A stretch of 59,267 nt of DNA, taken from positions 1-59,267 of the forward strand of contig JAAFKA010000025.1 of the NCBI GenBank assembly GCA_013299115.1. The letters run 5' to 3'. Of the stretch, positions 9,241-21,400 are shown in pieces; within the stretch, counting starts at the first letter, position 1; each line of letters opens with the position of its first letter. Origin of the DNA: Cytophagales bacterium. GTDB lineage: Bacteria > Bacteroidota > Bacteroidia > Cytophagales > Thermoflexibacteraceae. The notes beneath the pieces are model-generated. The model was not told the DNA's origin. It ran no database searches and saw only the letters and a program-made list of their open reading frames with translations. The translations under genes were made by a program, and so were the position numbers.

Positions 9241-9260
9241 GAACTAAAACTTTCTAAAAA

Positions 9261-9297
9261 CAAACCTTCTAAGGTCTTAAAGACCTTAGAAGGTTTG
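9261..9297. terminator. Perfect 18-bp-arm hairpin between convergent genes
   Basis: Arms 9261-9278 and 9280-9297 (starting CAAACCTTCTAAGGTCTT) are exact complements around a single A. It lies between the response regulator stop and the atpD stop and is a good bidirectional terminator candidate. Confidence 0.75.
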
Positions 9298-9322
9298 TTT
9301 GCTCTAACCTCATAGGCAAAAA

Positions 9323-10843
<1,521 letters not shown>

Positions 10844-10957
10844 TTATTTTGATATAGCAGTGTTTAAAATTAATTGAGCTTGTGAAATAAAAAATGCAAT
10901 TCATTGTCTATCAAGCACTTAGCTTGCAAACACACCAAAAAACAACTTTTTTCTGTG

Positions 10958-10987
10958 CAAAACTATCATTTTCTTTTAGTTATACAA
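10958..10987 (-). promoter_or_regulatory. Promoter of atpD
   Basis: Minus strand: TTG (10987-10985), 19-nt spacer, TAGTTTTG (10965-10958). The leader to the ATG at 10831 would be about 120 nt. Confidence 0.6.
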
Positions 10988-11080
10988 GTGATAAGCCAAA
11001 AGTTTTTTGTGTAAAAAAGTATATTTTGCCATTGTTTGCAAAAAACTACCAAGTTCATTAACTTTATAATGCTTAATTTT

Positions 11081-11120
11081 GAAAAATGACATCTTTCGAA
11101 AATTATTCATAAACTCTATT
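11081..11120. repeat. Half copy of a GATGTCATC-family palindrome
   Basis: This 40-nt stretch matches 21743-21782 at 39 of 40 positions (GAAAAATGACATCTTT then AATTATTCATAAACTC). At 21.7 kb it is the right arm of a nested palindrome; here the left arm is missing. Confidence 0.8.
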
Positions 11121-11139
11121 AGTTCTCAAACCCTATAAC

Positions 11140-14100
11140 ATGGACAGCATACAAAAACTACAAGTAGAAATCAGTTTTTTTTCGGAGGCATTGTACCCAA
11201 CCTTTGAGGAAAAATTAATGACTATGCTCAACAACATCTTGTTGCCTGAAATTGAAAAGATAATGGAGCAAGCCCTACCTCCACAAAAATTATTGCGACT
11301 CAACGAACTAATCATAGATTTACAACCTATTGATTATGAAGACTTTGAAAATAAATTTGCTCAACAGTTTATAGAAAAACTAACCGATGCTTTGCGGAGT
11401 GCAGTAGCCCATGCCCAGCCTACTACTTTGCCTTTGCCCTCCTCCCCTACCCTACTGCAAACCCAAACAGACAACATCGCCACTTTGTTGCACCCCAATC
11501 AAGCTGCTCTTGATACTTTGTTGTATTTTTTAGATTATGGTGTGTTGCCTTGGTGGGAAAATACCTCAACTTTTATGGGCATAGACCAATTAATTGAAAA
11601 GATAGCCAAAGAAAACCCTGTCCAATTAAGGCAAAAAATTTGGCAAAATTATCAAAATCATACATTTATAAAAAGGTTATTGACCCAAGCAAATGAGGAA
11701 GTTATTAGCAATTTATTGTTAGCACCAACAAGCAGCCAAACACCTGAAAAATTACAAGAAATTACACAACATCTTATCAAAAACTCCGCTGTAAATAACA
11801 AAGGAACAACTGAAAATTATTTGCAATTTTTGGCTACTTACTTCAAAACAGCACCACAAAAAACAGATTTTCGAAACAAAATACTTTTACAACTTGCTGA
11901 AAAACAATTAATTAGTTTAGTTCAATTCATACAACCCATAGAAGCTCCTTTTATCATTCGTTATGCTCATGACTTGCAACACACCCACAGCCAAAGACCT
12001 TTTACACCTGCCAATCAACCCACTTTTAGACAGGCTATGTGGGAATTTATTTTTACTTATTTGGTAGAAGAAAAAAGCACTGTATTTAATCGTAAGTTGT
12101 TCATTGCCAATAGTATCAAACAATTAGCTGCTCGGTTTAACCGTAGCTACCAAGAATTATTGGCTGCTTTAACTTCGGTGGCTTTGACTGTTCAGAAAAG
12201 TTTGAAATTAAAAACTTTATTACCTACTATTTTGCAAGAATTACAAGCTGATTTATTGCCTACTGCCCTGCAAAATACAAAGCAAAACAACAACATTTCT
12301 TATTTGCAAACAGCCCAAACTTCGCTACAATGGCAAGTCTGGAAACCTGTTTACGACACCTTGCCCGACTCGCCATTACACAAATTATTAGACGACCCGC
12401 AACAGCACATAGTTCAGGTCTTGCTTGCTACTGCCTTGACTTCCAGCACTTTGTCTGCCGAATGGCTTGCACAATTCAGGAAAACGTGGCAACAACTCAT
12501 TGCTACCTATCCTGCTGAAACGACAAAAGTCATTCGCAGATTGGGTAGTCAAGCAATGTATAGACAGAGATTGGTGCAACGCTGGACATTAAGGCAAATT
12601 CGAAATACCTTGCAACTCGTGGAACCACAAGAGGCAGGTTTTATTTGGCACTATGCCCAAGATTTACAAACTATTCAACAACAAAAAAATGCTATCAAGA
12701 GCAATAACAAAGACTTTTATCAAGCAAAATGGGAGCTAATTTTTGCCTATTTATTGGCAGACAGAGGGTCGGCTTTCAACCGCAAGTCGTTTATAAAAAC
12801 TACTTTGCAAGGTTTGGCTCGCCGTTTCAACACAAATTATGAAATTTTATTGACTTTTTTTATAAAAATATTACAAGATAAAACTCAATACGATACACAA
12901 TTTTTACAACTTGGCAATTTGCTTTTGCTCTTATTCAAAGATTTGCAAAAAGAGCAAATTGCTATTCAAAAACCAGCCATAAACCTTCAAATTACTATTC
13001 AAATCCAAACACAACGCCATTTTCTTTACCACTTGTTGCGTTATGGTGTATTGCCCTATTCCAATCAAGATTTAATGCCCAGCCCTAACATTTATCAAAG
13101 AAATGTTAGTGCTAACGAAGTTAAAGAATTACGGCACGAAAAAAATCAATTTATTGATTATCAGTCTATTGTAAAAAATTATATCAATTTGACTACGGCT
13201 GTTTATTGGCAAAACCCCAAAGTTTTTGTGCCTGTTTTGCTTGCCCTAAAAAACTCACCTCGCAGTTGGGAAAAGTTGGTAGTTGAATTGCCTGCTACAC
13301 TTTTGCAGCAAGTAGTGGCAAGCCTCCCCCCTACTCTACTGCTTGAAAATCAAGCAATTGCGAATTTGTTAATTCCGAAATTACCAAGTCCTTCGCCTTT
13401 CTTTGCCAACTTATTAACTGTTTATTTGCAACAAGCACAGCATAGCAATTTTCAGCATTTTTATGTTGTACCTTCTCTACTCAAAAAGATATGGTTAGAT
13501 TTTTATGGAGATTTTATTCAACGCTGGCTCGATAAATTGCCCGCAATGGAAGGAGAAAAAATAGAAAAAACTATACAAATATTACAAAAAGAATTATTCG
13601 AATTTTCTACAACTAAGCAAATAATCAAAACAGAGAATTTTGTTAATGACAAACCAAATAAACAACAAATAATAGATTGGAAAGATTGGCAACAGCAAAG
13701 CAACTTGCTAAAAAAACAGGCTTATTTGCCCCTCAACCAACCTGCTTTGTGGGCTGCTTACTTGCAATTTAGCAAACAATTTGCCTTGCTTTTTTCTCAC
13801 TTGAAACCTTATTTGTCTGACAACTCGAAGTTGTCAGACAAATTACATAGCAAACCTTATTTGTCGGACAACTCGAAGTTGTCTGACAATTTACGTAGCA
13901 AACCTTATTTGTCCGACAACTCGAAGTTGTCTGACAAATACTTATCGGACAACTTTGAGTTGTCGGACAAATTTCAGAAGTTGCGTACTAAACAAACTAA
14001 ACGACTTTTTGAATTTTTGCAGCATAGCTTTACTTTACTTGCTACACAGCACCAAAATTTGACAACGGCACAAAAGGAATTTACAAAAAAATTATTGCTT

Positions 14101-15429
14101 TTTTTATCAAAAAATTACAAGCAAGATACAGCCTACTTTTTGACTACTTTTACTCAACAATTTGCCCCTTCGCCTCACTTGACTGCATTTTTGGCAACCT
14201 TGCCCAAAGAGGTTTATGCTGCTGATAAACAACTTGTTACTGCAACAACTTTGGAAGTTTTACAAAGTTATTTTGCCTTTGAAAAAAGTAAATTTATTAT
14301 AAAAAATTACACAAATGCTACCTTAGAAAAAATGTTAGTTGGCTTGCTTACCACGCCGCCCTCGCCTTTGCTTTTTGAACTGTTGCCCACACGTAGTATG
14401 CGAAATGCTACTGTTACCTATTTTACAGACTTTGCAACTACCACATGGCACAGGGCAGCTTATTTGTATAATTCTCACCAATACAGGCAAATTTGGCAGC
14501 ATACTCAACTATTTTGGCGTGTTTTTCCTTTGGTGTCGGCAGATTATTTGCCCCAACTAAGAGTTTTGCGAACTCCACAAATGCAAATAGCTTTTGTTTG
14601 GTATGTGCTGGCGGGTGGCTATGCAGGTAGCCTTTCTGCAAAAGAATTGCTAAATGAATGGTTGGGATTTGTCAATTTACATACGAAAATAGATAAAAAA
14701 TTACTCCAAACTATTTTATTTTCTCCGCTAACAAAATTGGCAAGTAACTTGCCCACTACTACGAATTTGCAACAAACTCTTCGCAATTTTTCTTTGCCTA
14801 TAGAACAAAATACGAAACAAGTAACTAATCAAAACCTTGCTTTGCAAGCCAAACAAAAAAATATAAAAAAAGAGCAAAAACAGGAAAATAATACATACAA
14901 AATACCTGAAAGTATTTATGTAGCTAATGCAGGTTTGGTGCTGTTAAGCCCTTATTTGGTGGTGGTGTTCAGCCGTTTGGGTTGGATGGACAAAGGGCAG
15001 TGGAAAACCGAAGAAACTTTGCCACTACCCCAACAAAAAGCCTTGCATCTGTTGCAATATTTGGCTTTTGAGGGCAAAAATCCCGCAGAATACGACTTGG
15101 CATTGAATAAATTGCTTTGTGGCTTGCCTTTGGGAGAAGTAGCCGAAAAAGAAATTGAACTTACCACTGCTGAGCAAGAAACGGCAAATGGCTTGCTATC
15201 CGCTGTAATTAAACAGTGGGTGGCGATGCAAAATTCTTCCTTGCTCAACTTTCGGGTGTCTTTTTTGCAACGTACAGGCAGACTCACTTTTCACGAAGAC
15301 CACTGGGAACTGCACGTAGAACAACGAGCTTATGATGTGCTGTTAGACCGTCTGCCTTGGGCTTTTCATTTGGTTAAGTTGGCGTGGATGCCGTTGCCTT
15401 TGTTTGTCTATTGGCGAAATAAGGCTTAA
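11140..15429 (+). CDS. Contractile injection system tape-measure protein
   Basis: 1429 residues. Both ends fit the CIS tape-measure family, which sets tube length in phage-tail-like injection machines. The N-terminus (1-90) has KLQVEISFFSEA and LRLNELIIDLQPIDYEDF. The C-terminus (about 1260-1429) has NAGLVLLSPYLVVVFSRLGW, NKLLCGLPLGE, SLLNFRVSFLQRTGRL and DVLLDRLPWAFHLVKLAWM. The middle contains a duplicated module: residues about 262-345 and 490-570 share the pattern HDLQ or QDLQ, then AMWEFIF or AKWELIF, then FNRK. Residues about 889-943 are encoded by tandem palindromic repeats (13804-13970). No sheath, tube, baseplate or ATPase gene is nearby, so it is an orphan here; the rest of the machine may be elsewhere or lost. 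Confidence 0.88.
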   Translation: MDSIQKLQVEISFFSEALYPTFEEKLMTMLNNILLPEIEKIMEQALPPQKLLRLNELIIDLQPIDYEDFENKFAQQFIEKLTDALRSAVAHAQPTTLPLPSSPTLLQTQTDNIATLLHPNQAALDTLLYFLDYGVLPWWENTSTFMGIDQLIEKIAKENPVQLRQKIWQNYQNHTFIKRLLTQANEEVISNLLLAPTSSQTPEKLQEITQHLIKNSAVNNKGTTENYLQFLATYFKTAPQKTDFRNKILLQLAEKQLISLVQFIQPIEAPFIIRYAHDLQHTHSQRPFTPANQPTFRQAMWEFIFTYLVEEKSTVFNRKLFIANSIKQLAARFNRSYQELLAALTSVALTVQKSLKLKTLLPTILQELQADLLPTALQNTKQNNNISYLQTAQTSLQWQVWKPVYDTLPDSPLHKLLDDPQQHIVQVLLATALTSSTLSAEWLAQFRKTWQQLIATYPAETTKVIRRLGSQAMYRQRLVQRWTLRQIRNTLQLVEPQEAGFIWHYAQDLQTIQQQKNAIKSNNKDFYQAKWELIFAYLLADRGSAFNRKSFIKTTLQGLARRFNTNYEILLTFFIKILQDKTQYDTQFLQLGNLLLLLFKDLQKEQIAIQKPAINLQITIQIQTQRHFLYHLLRYGVLPYSNQDLMPSPNIYQRNVSANEVKELRHEKNQFIDYQSIVKNYINLTTAVYWQNPKVFVPVLLALKNSPRSWEKLVVELPATLLQQVVASLPPTLLLENQAIANLLIPKLPSPSPFFANLLTVYLQQAQHSNFQHFYVVPSLLKKIWLDFYGDFIQRWLDKLPAMEGEKIEKTIQILQKELFEFSTTKQIIKTENFVNDKPNKQQIIDWKDWQQQSNLLKKQAYLPLNQPALWAAYLQFSKQFALLFSHLKPYLSDNSKLSDKLHSKPYLSDNSKLSDNLRSKPYLSDNSKLSDKYLSDNFELSDKFQKLRTKQTKRLFEFLQHSFTLLATQHQNLTTAQKEFTKKLLLFLSKNYKQDTAYFLTTFTQQFAPSPHLTAFLATLPKEVYAADKQLVTATTLEVLQSYFAFEKSKFIIKNYTNATLEKMLVGLLTTPPSPLLFELLPTRSMRNATVTYFTDFATTTWHRAAYLYNSHQYRQIWQHTQLFWRVFPLVSADYLPQLRVLRTPQMQIAFVWYVLAGGYAGSLSAKELLNEWLGFVNLHTKIDKKLLQTILFSPLTKLASNLPTTTNLQQTLRNFSLPIEQNTKQVTNQNLALQAKQKNIKKEQKQENNTYKIPESIYVANAGLVLLSPYLVVVFSRLGWMDKGQWKTEETLPLPQQKALHLLQYLAFEGKNPAEYDLALNKLLCGLPLGEVAEKEIELTTAEQETANGLLSAVIKQWVAMQNSSLLNFRVSFLQRTGRLTFHEDHWELHVEQRAYDVLLDRLPWAFHLVKLAWMPLPLFVYWRNKA
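13804..13970. repeat. Tandem palindromic repeats inside the tape-measure gene
   Basis: Units start at 13804, 13852 and 13900 (period 48 bp, 16 codons) and end in a variant fourth palindrome. Each carries TTGTCTGACAACT and its complement around CGA (13-bp arms). They are translated as repeats of KPYLSDNSKLSDKLHS. Near-identical DNA between units points to recent expansion. Confidence 0.9.
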
Positions 15430-15445
15430 AAGTGGTTGCAACTAC

Positions 15446-16372
15446 CTATTTTCCCCACCCAATCATTGCCTCCACTGCATAATGGTCTGAAAGGTCTTGG
15501 TGTTTCTTGTGCCATTGTTGCCTAAAAATTCGCACTTGGCGTTGTAAAGTTAAGGGTTGCCCTTGTTTTCTCAGGAGAATATAGTCTAATACCAACCGAT
15601 ATTGTTTGAAACTTTTGCAAAGGTCGTTGTGGGGTCTGTCCATTGTGTATTGTTGCTTGCCGACCAATTCCCCATCTTCGGCTTGCAAAGTTGCTAATAA
15701 TTTTTGGTAACGAGGGAGTCGAGCCACCATAGCAGGTGTAATTCGGCTGGGCAGACTATCAGGAAGTTGTTTGAGGGTATTGAAATCACCGCAAATAAAT
15801 TGGGCAATATTGGGTTTGCTGTTGGGCAATAGCAATTCGTTATAGATTTGTTGGTATTGTTGGTACAAAATAGAGTCGGTACTCCACGCTTGGAGGTGTG
15901 TGCCTATCACTTGCAAGTGCCGACCTTTGTAAGCTACTTCGACTAAAATAGCCCCTTTTCGTGCCATTCTATCTATTCCTTTTCTTGCCTTAAACCGAAT
16001 ACTTTGGGTAGGGGCTACAAAAGGATGCTTACTCAAAATCAATACACCCCCATTACTTTTGAGGCTGATAGTTTTTGTGTTTAACACCACTGTTTGGTAA
16101 GGATAGTCTTTTTGCAGCCCTTTGGTAAGTATTTTTCTGGCACGACTGTAAAACACTTCTTGCAACACCACCACATCAGCCCTGTGTTCTTGGAGTTGTT
16201 GCACCATTATTTTTGCTCGTTTTGCCTTGCCTTTGTTGTTTACAAAACGTGGCAAAAACTGCACATTCCACGACAAAATGCGAAGGCTGTCGGTTTGGGC
16301 AAAGATAGGCAGAGGCAGAGGCAAACACCAACAGCAAAATAAGCAAAGGAAATAGCAAAGTATCTTTTTCAA
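15446..16372 (-). CDS. Secreted endonuclease/exonuclease/phosphatase-family protein
   Basis: 308 residues with a signal peptide (about 1-25, ending IFAQ). The EEP fold is clear: SWNVQFLP (N36), VVLQEVF (E72), GTHLQAW (H159), CGDFNT (D196, N198) and the terminal SDH (D296-H297). It is therefore a metal-dependent phosphodiesterase acting outside the cytoplasm. Members include sphingomyelinases, DNase I-like nucleases and inositol phosphatases, and the substrate cannot be decided here; the DYILLRK stretch is usual in the family. It lies 4 nt after the DUF4199 gene on the same strand, so the two are probably one operon, although no functional link is obvious. Confidence 0.88.
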   Translation of the reverse strand: MKKILCYFLCLFCCWCLPLPLPIFAQTDSLRILSWNVQFLPRFVNNKGKAKRAKIMVQQLQEHRADVVVLQEVFYSRARKILTKGLQKDYPYQTVVLNTKTISLKSNGGVLILSKHPFVAPTQSIRFKARKGIDRMARKGAILVEVAYKGRHLQVIGTHLQAWSTDSILYQQYQQIYNELLLPNSKPNIAQFICGDFNTLKQLPDSLPSRITPAMVARLPRYQKLLATLQAEDGELVGKQQYTMDRPHNDLCKSFKQYRLVLDYILLRKQGQPLTLQRQVRIFRQQWHKKHQDLSDHYAVEAMIGWGK

Positions 16373-16376
16373 AGGC

Positions 16377-16898
16377 TTAAAACATCGTTGGTTCTTTTTT
16401 CATAATGGCAGCCATAATCGCCGAAACTATCAAGCCAATAAGAATTGCTCCAAACAAGCCAAAAATAGCTGTCAATTCTGGCGACATCATTTTGCTCATC
16501 ATGGTCATGGCTTGTTCTATTTGCTCCTCACTCATTCCTTTTTTCTCAAATTCCTCGCGTTGAATGTTTTGGATAGTTTCAAAAAAAGTAGTGTCAATAA
16601 ATTTGGTATAAACAAAAATATAGACTGCGGACATAGCACCAGAAATGGCGGAGGCAATGCCACCAATGGTAAGCCCTTCTTTGAAAGTCATAAAACCTTT
16701 GTTCAGGTTTTTGAACTCACGCAAGGCAAAAAACAAAACAGCAATAAAAAATACAGTATTCAGCCAGCCCAAAGCCTGATTGGCTTGGTTGTCTGTAATA
16801 TTGAGCAAGGTAGAATAGGCAATAGAAATGACACCGCCCATGATGCCATATTTTACGCCCACCTTGTTGGGTTGAATTAACTCGTTGGTTGTTTCCAT
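16377..16898 (-). CDS. DUF4199 integral membrane protein
   Basis: 173 residues. Four hydrophobic segments (about 17-37, 45-61, 75-98 and 142-167) are separated by a charged central loop with FKEGLTIGG and a long EEFEKKGMSEEQIEQAM segment. The FMTFKEGLTIGGIASAISG region is characteristic of DUF4199, a Bacteroidota family of unknown function. It lies in the inner membrane and is first in a likely two-gene operon with the EEP protein. The region upstream to 17049 is AT-rich and divergent. Confidence 0.85.
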   Translation of the reverse strand: METTNELIQPNKVGVKYGIMGGVISIAYSTLLNITDNQANQALGWLNTVFFIAVLFFALREFKNLNKGFMTFKEGLTIGGIASAISGAMSAVYIFVYTKFIDTTFFETIQNIQREEFEKKGMSEEQIEQAMTMMSKMMSPELTAIFGLFGAILIGLIVSAIMAAIMKKEPTMF

Positions 16899-17048
16899 GT
16901 TTATAATGGTTTAGTGATTGTAAGTTTTTGATAAATTATTAGCTTACCTAAAAACTAATACTTACATTTTCATTACTTTTAGTTACATTTACCAATACTT
17001 ACAGTTAGTAGAAACAAAAATAAAAAATCTATTTGTAAAAAAATTATT

Positions 17049-18368
17049 TTGTCAATAAAAAATTTATTTCATACTTACTTCTATTTCGTGTTCAGTCAAT
17101 TTTTTTACGACCTTACGCTAACTGCTTACCAAACAGCCTTGCACATGGCAGCACCTTTTTACCAAAAGGCAGCCCTCATGCAGCGAGGCAGGCAGCAACT
17201 TTGGCAGCAACTCCAAGCCACTTTTCAGCAAATTCACCAACCGAAACAACAGCCTGTGGCGTGGTTTCACTGTGCATCATTAGGAGAATTTGAGCAAGCA
17301 AGACCTTTGATAGAGGCTTTTCGCCAGCAATACAGCCACTACAAAATAGTGCTTACCTTTTTTTCGCCCAGTGGCTACGAAATTCGCAAAAATTACGACC
17401 AAGCAGACGTAGTTTGTTATTTGCCTTTTGATAGTGCTGCAAATGCTACACAATGGTTTGAGTTGGTAAAACCGTCTATCATTTTTTTTGTAAAGTATGA
17501 ATTTTGGCACTATTATCTCCAAACTGCCAAGCAAAGACAAATTCCTACGCTTAGTTTTTCGGCTATTTTCAGACCCGAACAACTTTTTTTTAAGCCTTAC
17601 GGCAAGTTTTACCGCCAAATTTTGTTTAATTTTTCTCACTTGTTTGTGCAGAATAAACAATCAGTTGATTTATTGCAAAAAATTGGTATTCAGCAAGTTA
17701 GCCAAGCAGGAGATACCCGTTTTGATAGAGTATTGCAAATAAAAACTCAAAGAAAAAATTTAGATTGGGTAACAACTTTTAAGGAAAATAACCTGTTGCT
17801 GGTCGTGGGCAGTGCGTGGGCAGACGATATGGCGGTGCTTGCCCCTGTGTTGGCAACTACAAACTTGCGTTTGAAAATTATCATTGCCCCTCACGAAATT
17901 TTGCCTCAACATCTTGCCCAAACCGAAAAACAATTGAAACAATACAATTCGCAGTTGACTATCCTTCGGCACTCCCAAATTGCTGCTGAAACTGACCTTC
18001 GCAACTATCAAATCCTTATCATAGACAATATTGGTTTGCTTTCTTCTCTCTATGCTTATGGCGATATGGCTTTTATAGGTGGGGCTTACAAAGACGGATT
18101 ACACAATATTTTGGAGGCTGCGGTCTTTGGTATGCCCATTTTTTTTGGCAATCGAAACTACAAAAAATTTCAGGAGGCAATAGATTTATTGGCTTTGGGC
18201 GGGGCATTTTTGGTGACAAATAGCAAAGAATTTGCTGAAAAATTGGATTTTTACGCCCAAAATCATAATCAACGTCAGCAAGTTGCTCTATTGACTGCCA
18301 ACTACGTGAAAGAAAATGAAGGAGGAACAAAAAAGATTTTGGATTTTATAATGAACATATTGAATTAG
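17049..18368 (+). CDS. waaA: 3-deoxy-D-manno-octulosonic acid (Kdo) transferase
   Basis: 439 residues. It adds Kdo from CMP-Kdo to the lipid A precursor at the inner membrane. An N-terminal hydrophobic anchor (about 5-35) is followed by the GT30 signature region WFHCASLGEFEQARPLIEA, then FFSPSGYEI, VKYEFWHYYL and, in the nucleotide-binding half, GAYKDGLHNILEAAVFGMPI. The start is TTG at 17049; the first ATG (17145) would remove the anchor. With lpxC/fabZ this is the second lipid A gene in the window, but the two are 12 kb apart. Downstream, the sortilin-like gene follows after 90 bp. Confidence 0.93.
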   Translation: MSIKNLFHTYFYFVFSQFFYDLTLTAYQTALHMAAPFYQKAALMQRGRQQLWQQLQATFQQIHQPKQQPVAWFHCASLGEFEQARPLIEAFRQQYSHYKIVLTFFSPSGYEIRKNYDQADVVCYLPFDSAANATQWFELVKPSIIFFVKYEFWHYYLQTAKQRQIPTLSFSAIFRPEQLFFKPYGKFYRQILFNFSHLFVQNKQSVDLLQKIGIQQVSQAGDTRFDRVLQIKTQRKNLDWVTTFKENNLLLVVGSAWADDMAVLAPVLATTNLRLKIIIAPHEILPQHLAQTEKQLKQYNSQLTILRHSQIAAETDLRNYQILIIDNIGLLSSLYAYGDMAFIGGAYKDGLHNILEAAVFGMPIFFGNRNYKKFQEAIDLLALGGAFLVTNSKEFAEKLDFYAQNHNQRQQVALLTANYVKENEGGTKKILDFIMNILN

Positions 18369-18458
18369 AAAAAAGTTATTAACCAAAATATAATACTTTT
18401 TTCCAATCTTGTCTATATTTACAGGTTACAAAAGGCATTTACTAACTTAAAAAACACA

Positions 18459-21400
18459 ATGAACAACAAAAAAACGTGGCTTACAGCAGGTTTGGCTTTG
18501 CTGTTGGGCAATTTGGCGGTAGCACAAGAGGCTATCACCCTCAAAGGCGAGGAACTGTTTGGCTCTTTGCGTGCCAGACAAATAGGTCCCGCATTGATGA
18601 GTGGGCGTATTTCAGACATTGAAGGACACCCTACGGACAACAAAATTATCTACATTGGTACTGGAGGTGGCGGTGTGTGGAAATCTGTAGATGGTGGCGT
18701 GATTTTCAAACCTGTTTTTGACAAGCACCCCCAATCTATTGGTGCTTTGGCAATTAACCCCAAAAACCCCGATAAAGAAGTGTGGGCTGGTACAGGCGAA
18801 GTCTGGACAAGAAACTCTGTTTCGCTGGGCGACGGCATCTACAAATCGGAAGATGCAGGGCAAAATTGGACTAAAATGGGCTTGGAAAAGACCGAAAGAA
18901 TTAGTAGTATCAAAATTGACTACAACAACCCCAACATCATGTACGTAGGGGCAATGGGTACGTTGTGGGGACCAAACGAGGACAGAGGCGTATATAAAAC
19001 CACAGACGGCGGCAGAACTTGGGAGAAAATTTTTTACATAGACAACAATACAGGTTGTTCGGATTTAGTAATGGACCCAAAAAATCCTGAAATTTTGTAT
19101 GCTGCTTTTTGGCAATATCGTAGAACTGCCTATTCTTTTGACTCAGGAAATGACAATCCTGCTAAAAGTGCCTTGTATAAATCCACAGATGCGGGCAAAA
19201 CTTGGGCAAAAATTCATAATGGTTTCCCCACAGGAAAAATGGGCAGAATTGCTATTGCGGTTGCTCCTTCTAATCCTGAAATTTTATATTCGGTTATAGA
19301 GTCGGAGAAACCCGAAAACAAAGGCTTATACAGGTCTGATGATGGGGGCAAAAATTGGAAGTTTTTGAATGGAGATTTTGAATTGACTGTTCGTCCTTTC
19401 TATTTTTCAAGGATTGTGATTGACCCAAAAAATCCCGAAGTGGTTTGTAAGGCTGGTTTAAGAGGTTCTATTAGTAGTGATGGAGGCAAAACCTTTCGCA
19501 CACATGGAGGCACACACGCAGATATTCACGATTATTGGTTTGCGATTGACAATTCGCAAATGCTATTTGTAGCCACAGATGGCGGTTTATACAGAACTTG
19601 GGACGGCGGCAATGTGTTTGATATGGTTAAAAACATTCCTGTTTCGCAGTTCTATCATGTCAGCGTGGACAATGCAAAACCTTACAATGTCTATGGTGGT
19701 TTGCAAGATAATGGTTCTTGGTATGCACCTTCTGAAAGTCCTGGGGGAATAGAAAACAGAGATTGGTTTTCGGTAGGGCAAGGTGATGGTTTCAGAGTTT
19801 ACCGCCACCCAACAAAACCGAATATTGTTTATTCGGAAATGCAAGGGGCAGAAAATATTTGGCGTTATGACACAGAAAAAAGGCAAACCAAAATAGTAAA
19901 ACCTTATCCTGCTGATGACACCGAAAAATTGCGTTTTAATTGGAATACACCTATTCAAATTAGCAAAAAACAGCCCAACAGATTGTATGTAGCCAGCCAA
20001 TTTCTCCACAAATCGGAAGACATGGGCGAAAGTTGGGTAAAAATTTCACCTGATTTGACTACCAATGACAAGAAAAAACAAGAGCAAGAAAAGTCGGGAG
20101 GTTTGTCTATGGACAATTCGGGTGCAGAAAACCACTGTACCATTTTCAGCGTGGCAGAGTCGCCAATAGACGAAAACACCATTTGGGTAGGTACAGATGA
20201 TGGCAACGTGCAAGTTACAACAGACGGCGGCAAAACGTGGACAAACACCATTGCCAATGTACCAAATTTGCCAAAAAATACGTGGGCATATCACGTAGAA
20301 CCCAGCAATTTTGACAAAAACACTTGCTATGTGGTCTTTGAGGGACACACGCAAAGTGATATGAACACCTACGTTTACAAAACTACGGATTTGGGCAAAA
20401 CGTGGAAATCTATTGTTACTGCTGACATCAAAGGTTTTGCACGCAATATCAAAGAGGATTTAGAAAACCCTAATTTGTTGTTTGTAGGCACAGAATTTGG
20501 CTTGTTTATTACGGTTGATGGGGGGCAAAATTGGTCGCAATTTACCAACAATATGCCAAGTGTGGCGGTGCATTACATCACCATTCACCCTGAAACTAAT
20601 GATTTGGTTATGGGTACGCATGGGCGAGGCGTAATTATTATAGACGACATCAGCCCTCTCCGCCAAATTACGAAAGAAAACACCGAAAAAGCTGTTTATT
20701 TCTTCAAAACCAAACCAACTTTGTTGCGTGATGGGTCTGCTTTCTCCGAAGGTGGCGACATGGGCGAATATGTTGGCGACAACCCTGAACGTGAGGCAAA
20801 AATTATCTACTACCTCAAAGGTCGTCATACGTTTGGCAAAATGAGTTTGGAGGTTTTTGACAACACAGGCAAATTGGTTGCAGATTTAGCCCCCAACAAG
20901 TCAAAAGGTATCAATATTGTGAATTGGAACTACAATTTGAAAGCACCTAAAATGGCAAAAGCCAAAACTTTTGCTTTTGGAGGTTTTTCTACCCCTCGTT
21001 TGCCCGCAGGAACTTATACAGTGAAAATGACCAAAGGCAAAGATGTTTATGAAACCAAAATTGAATTGAAAGCAGACCCCAACAGTATGCACTCAGACGC
21101 AGACCGCCAAAAACAAGTGGAAACCACGATGAAATTGTATGAGATGTCTGAACAATTAGCCTACGGAATAGACCAACTCGATGCTATCAAAGATGGTGCT
21201 GCGGACAGGTTAGCAAAAAATGCAGCCTTGAAAAAAGTAGTAGAGCCTATCACCAAAAACATTGACAAACAAAAAGAAAGTTTAGTCGTGTTGAAAGGCG
21301 ACAACTACGTGGGCAGTGCAGAGCCACAGTTGCGTGAAAAAATTGCAGAGTTGTATGCCGAAGTTGCCAATTATTATGGTAGCCCTTCGCCTGCTCAAGT

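Noticed and set aside
13804-13970. Insertion sequence or REP-associated tyrosine transposase as the source of the palindromes
   Set aside because: No transposase of that or any other recognised family is encoded in the window; the driver, if any, is elsewhere.
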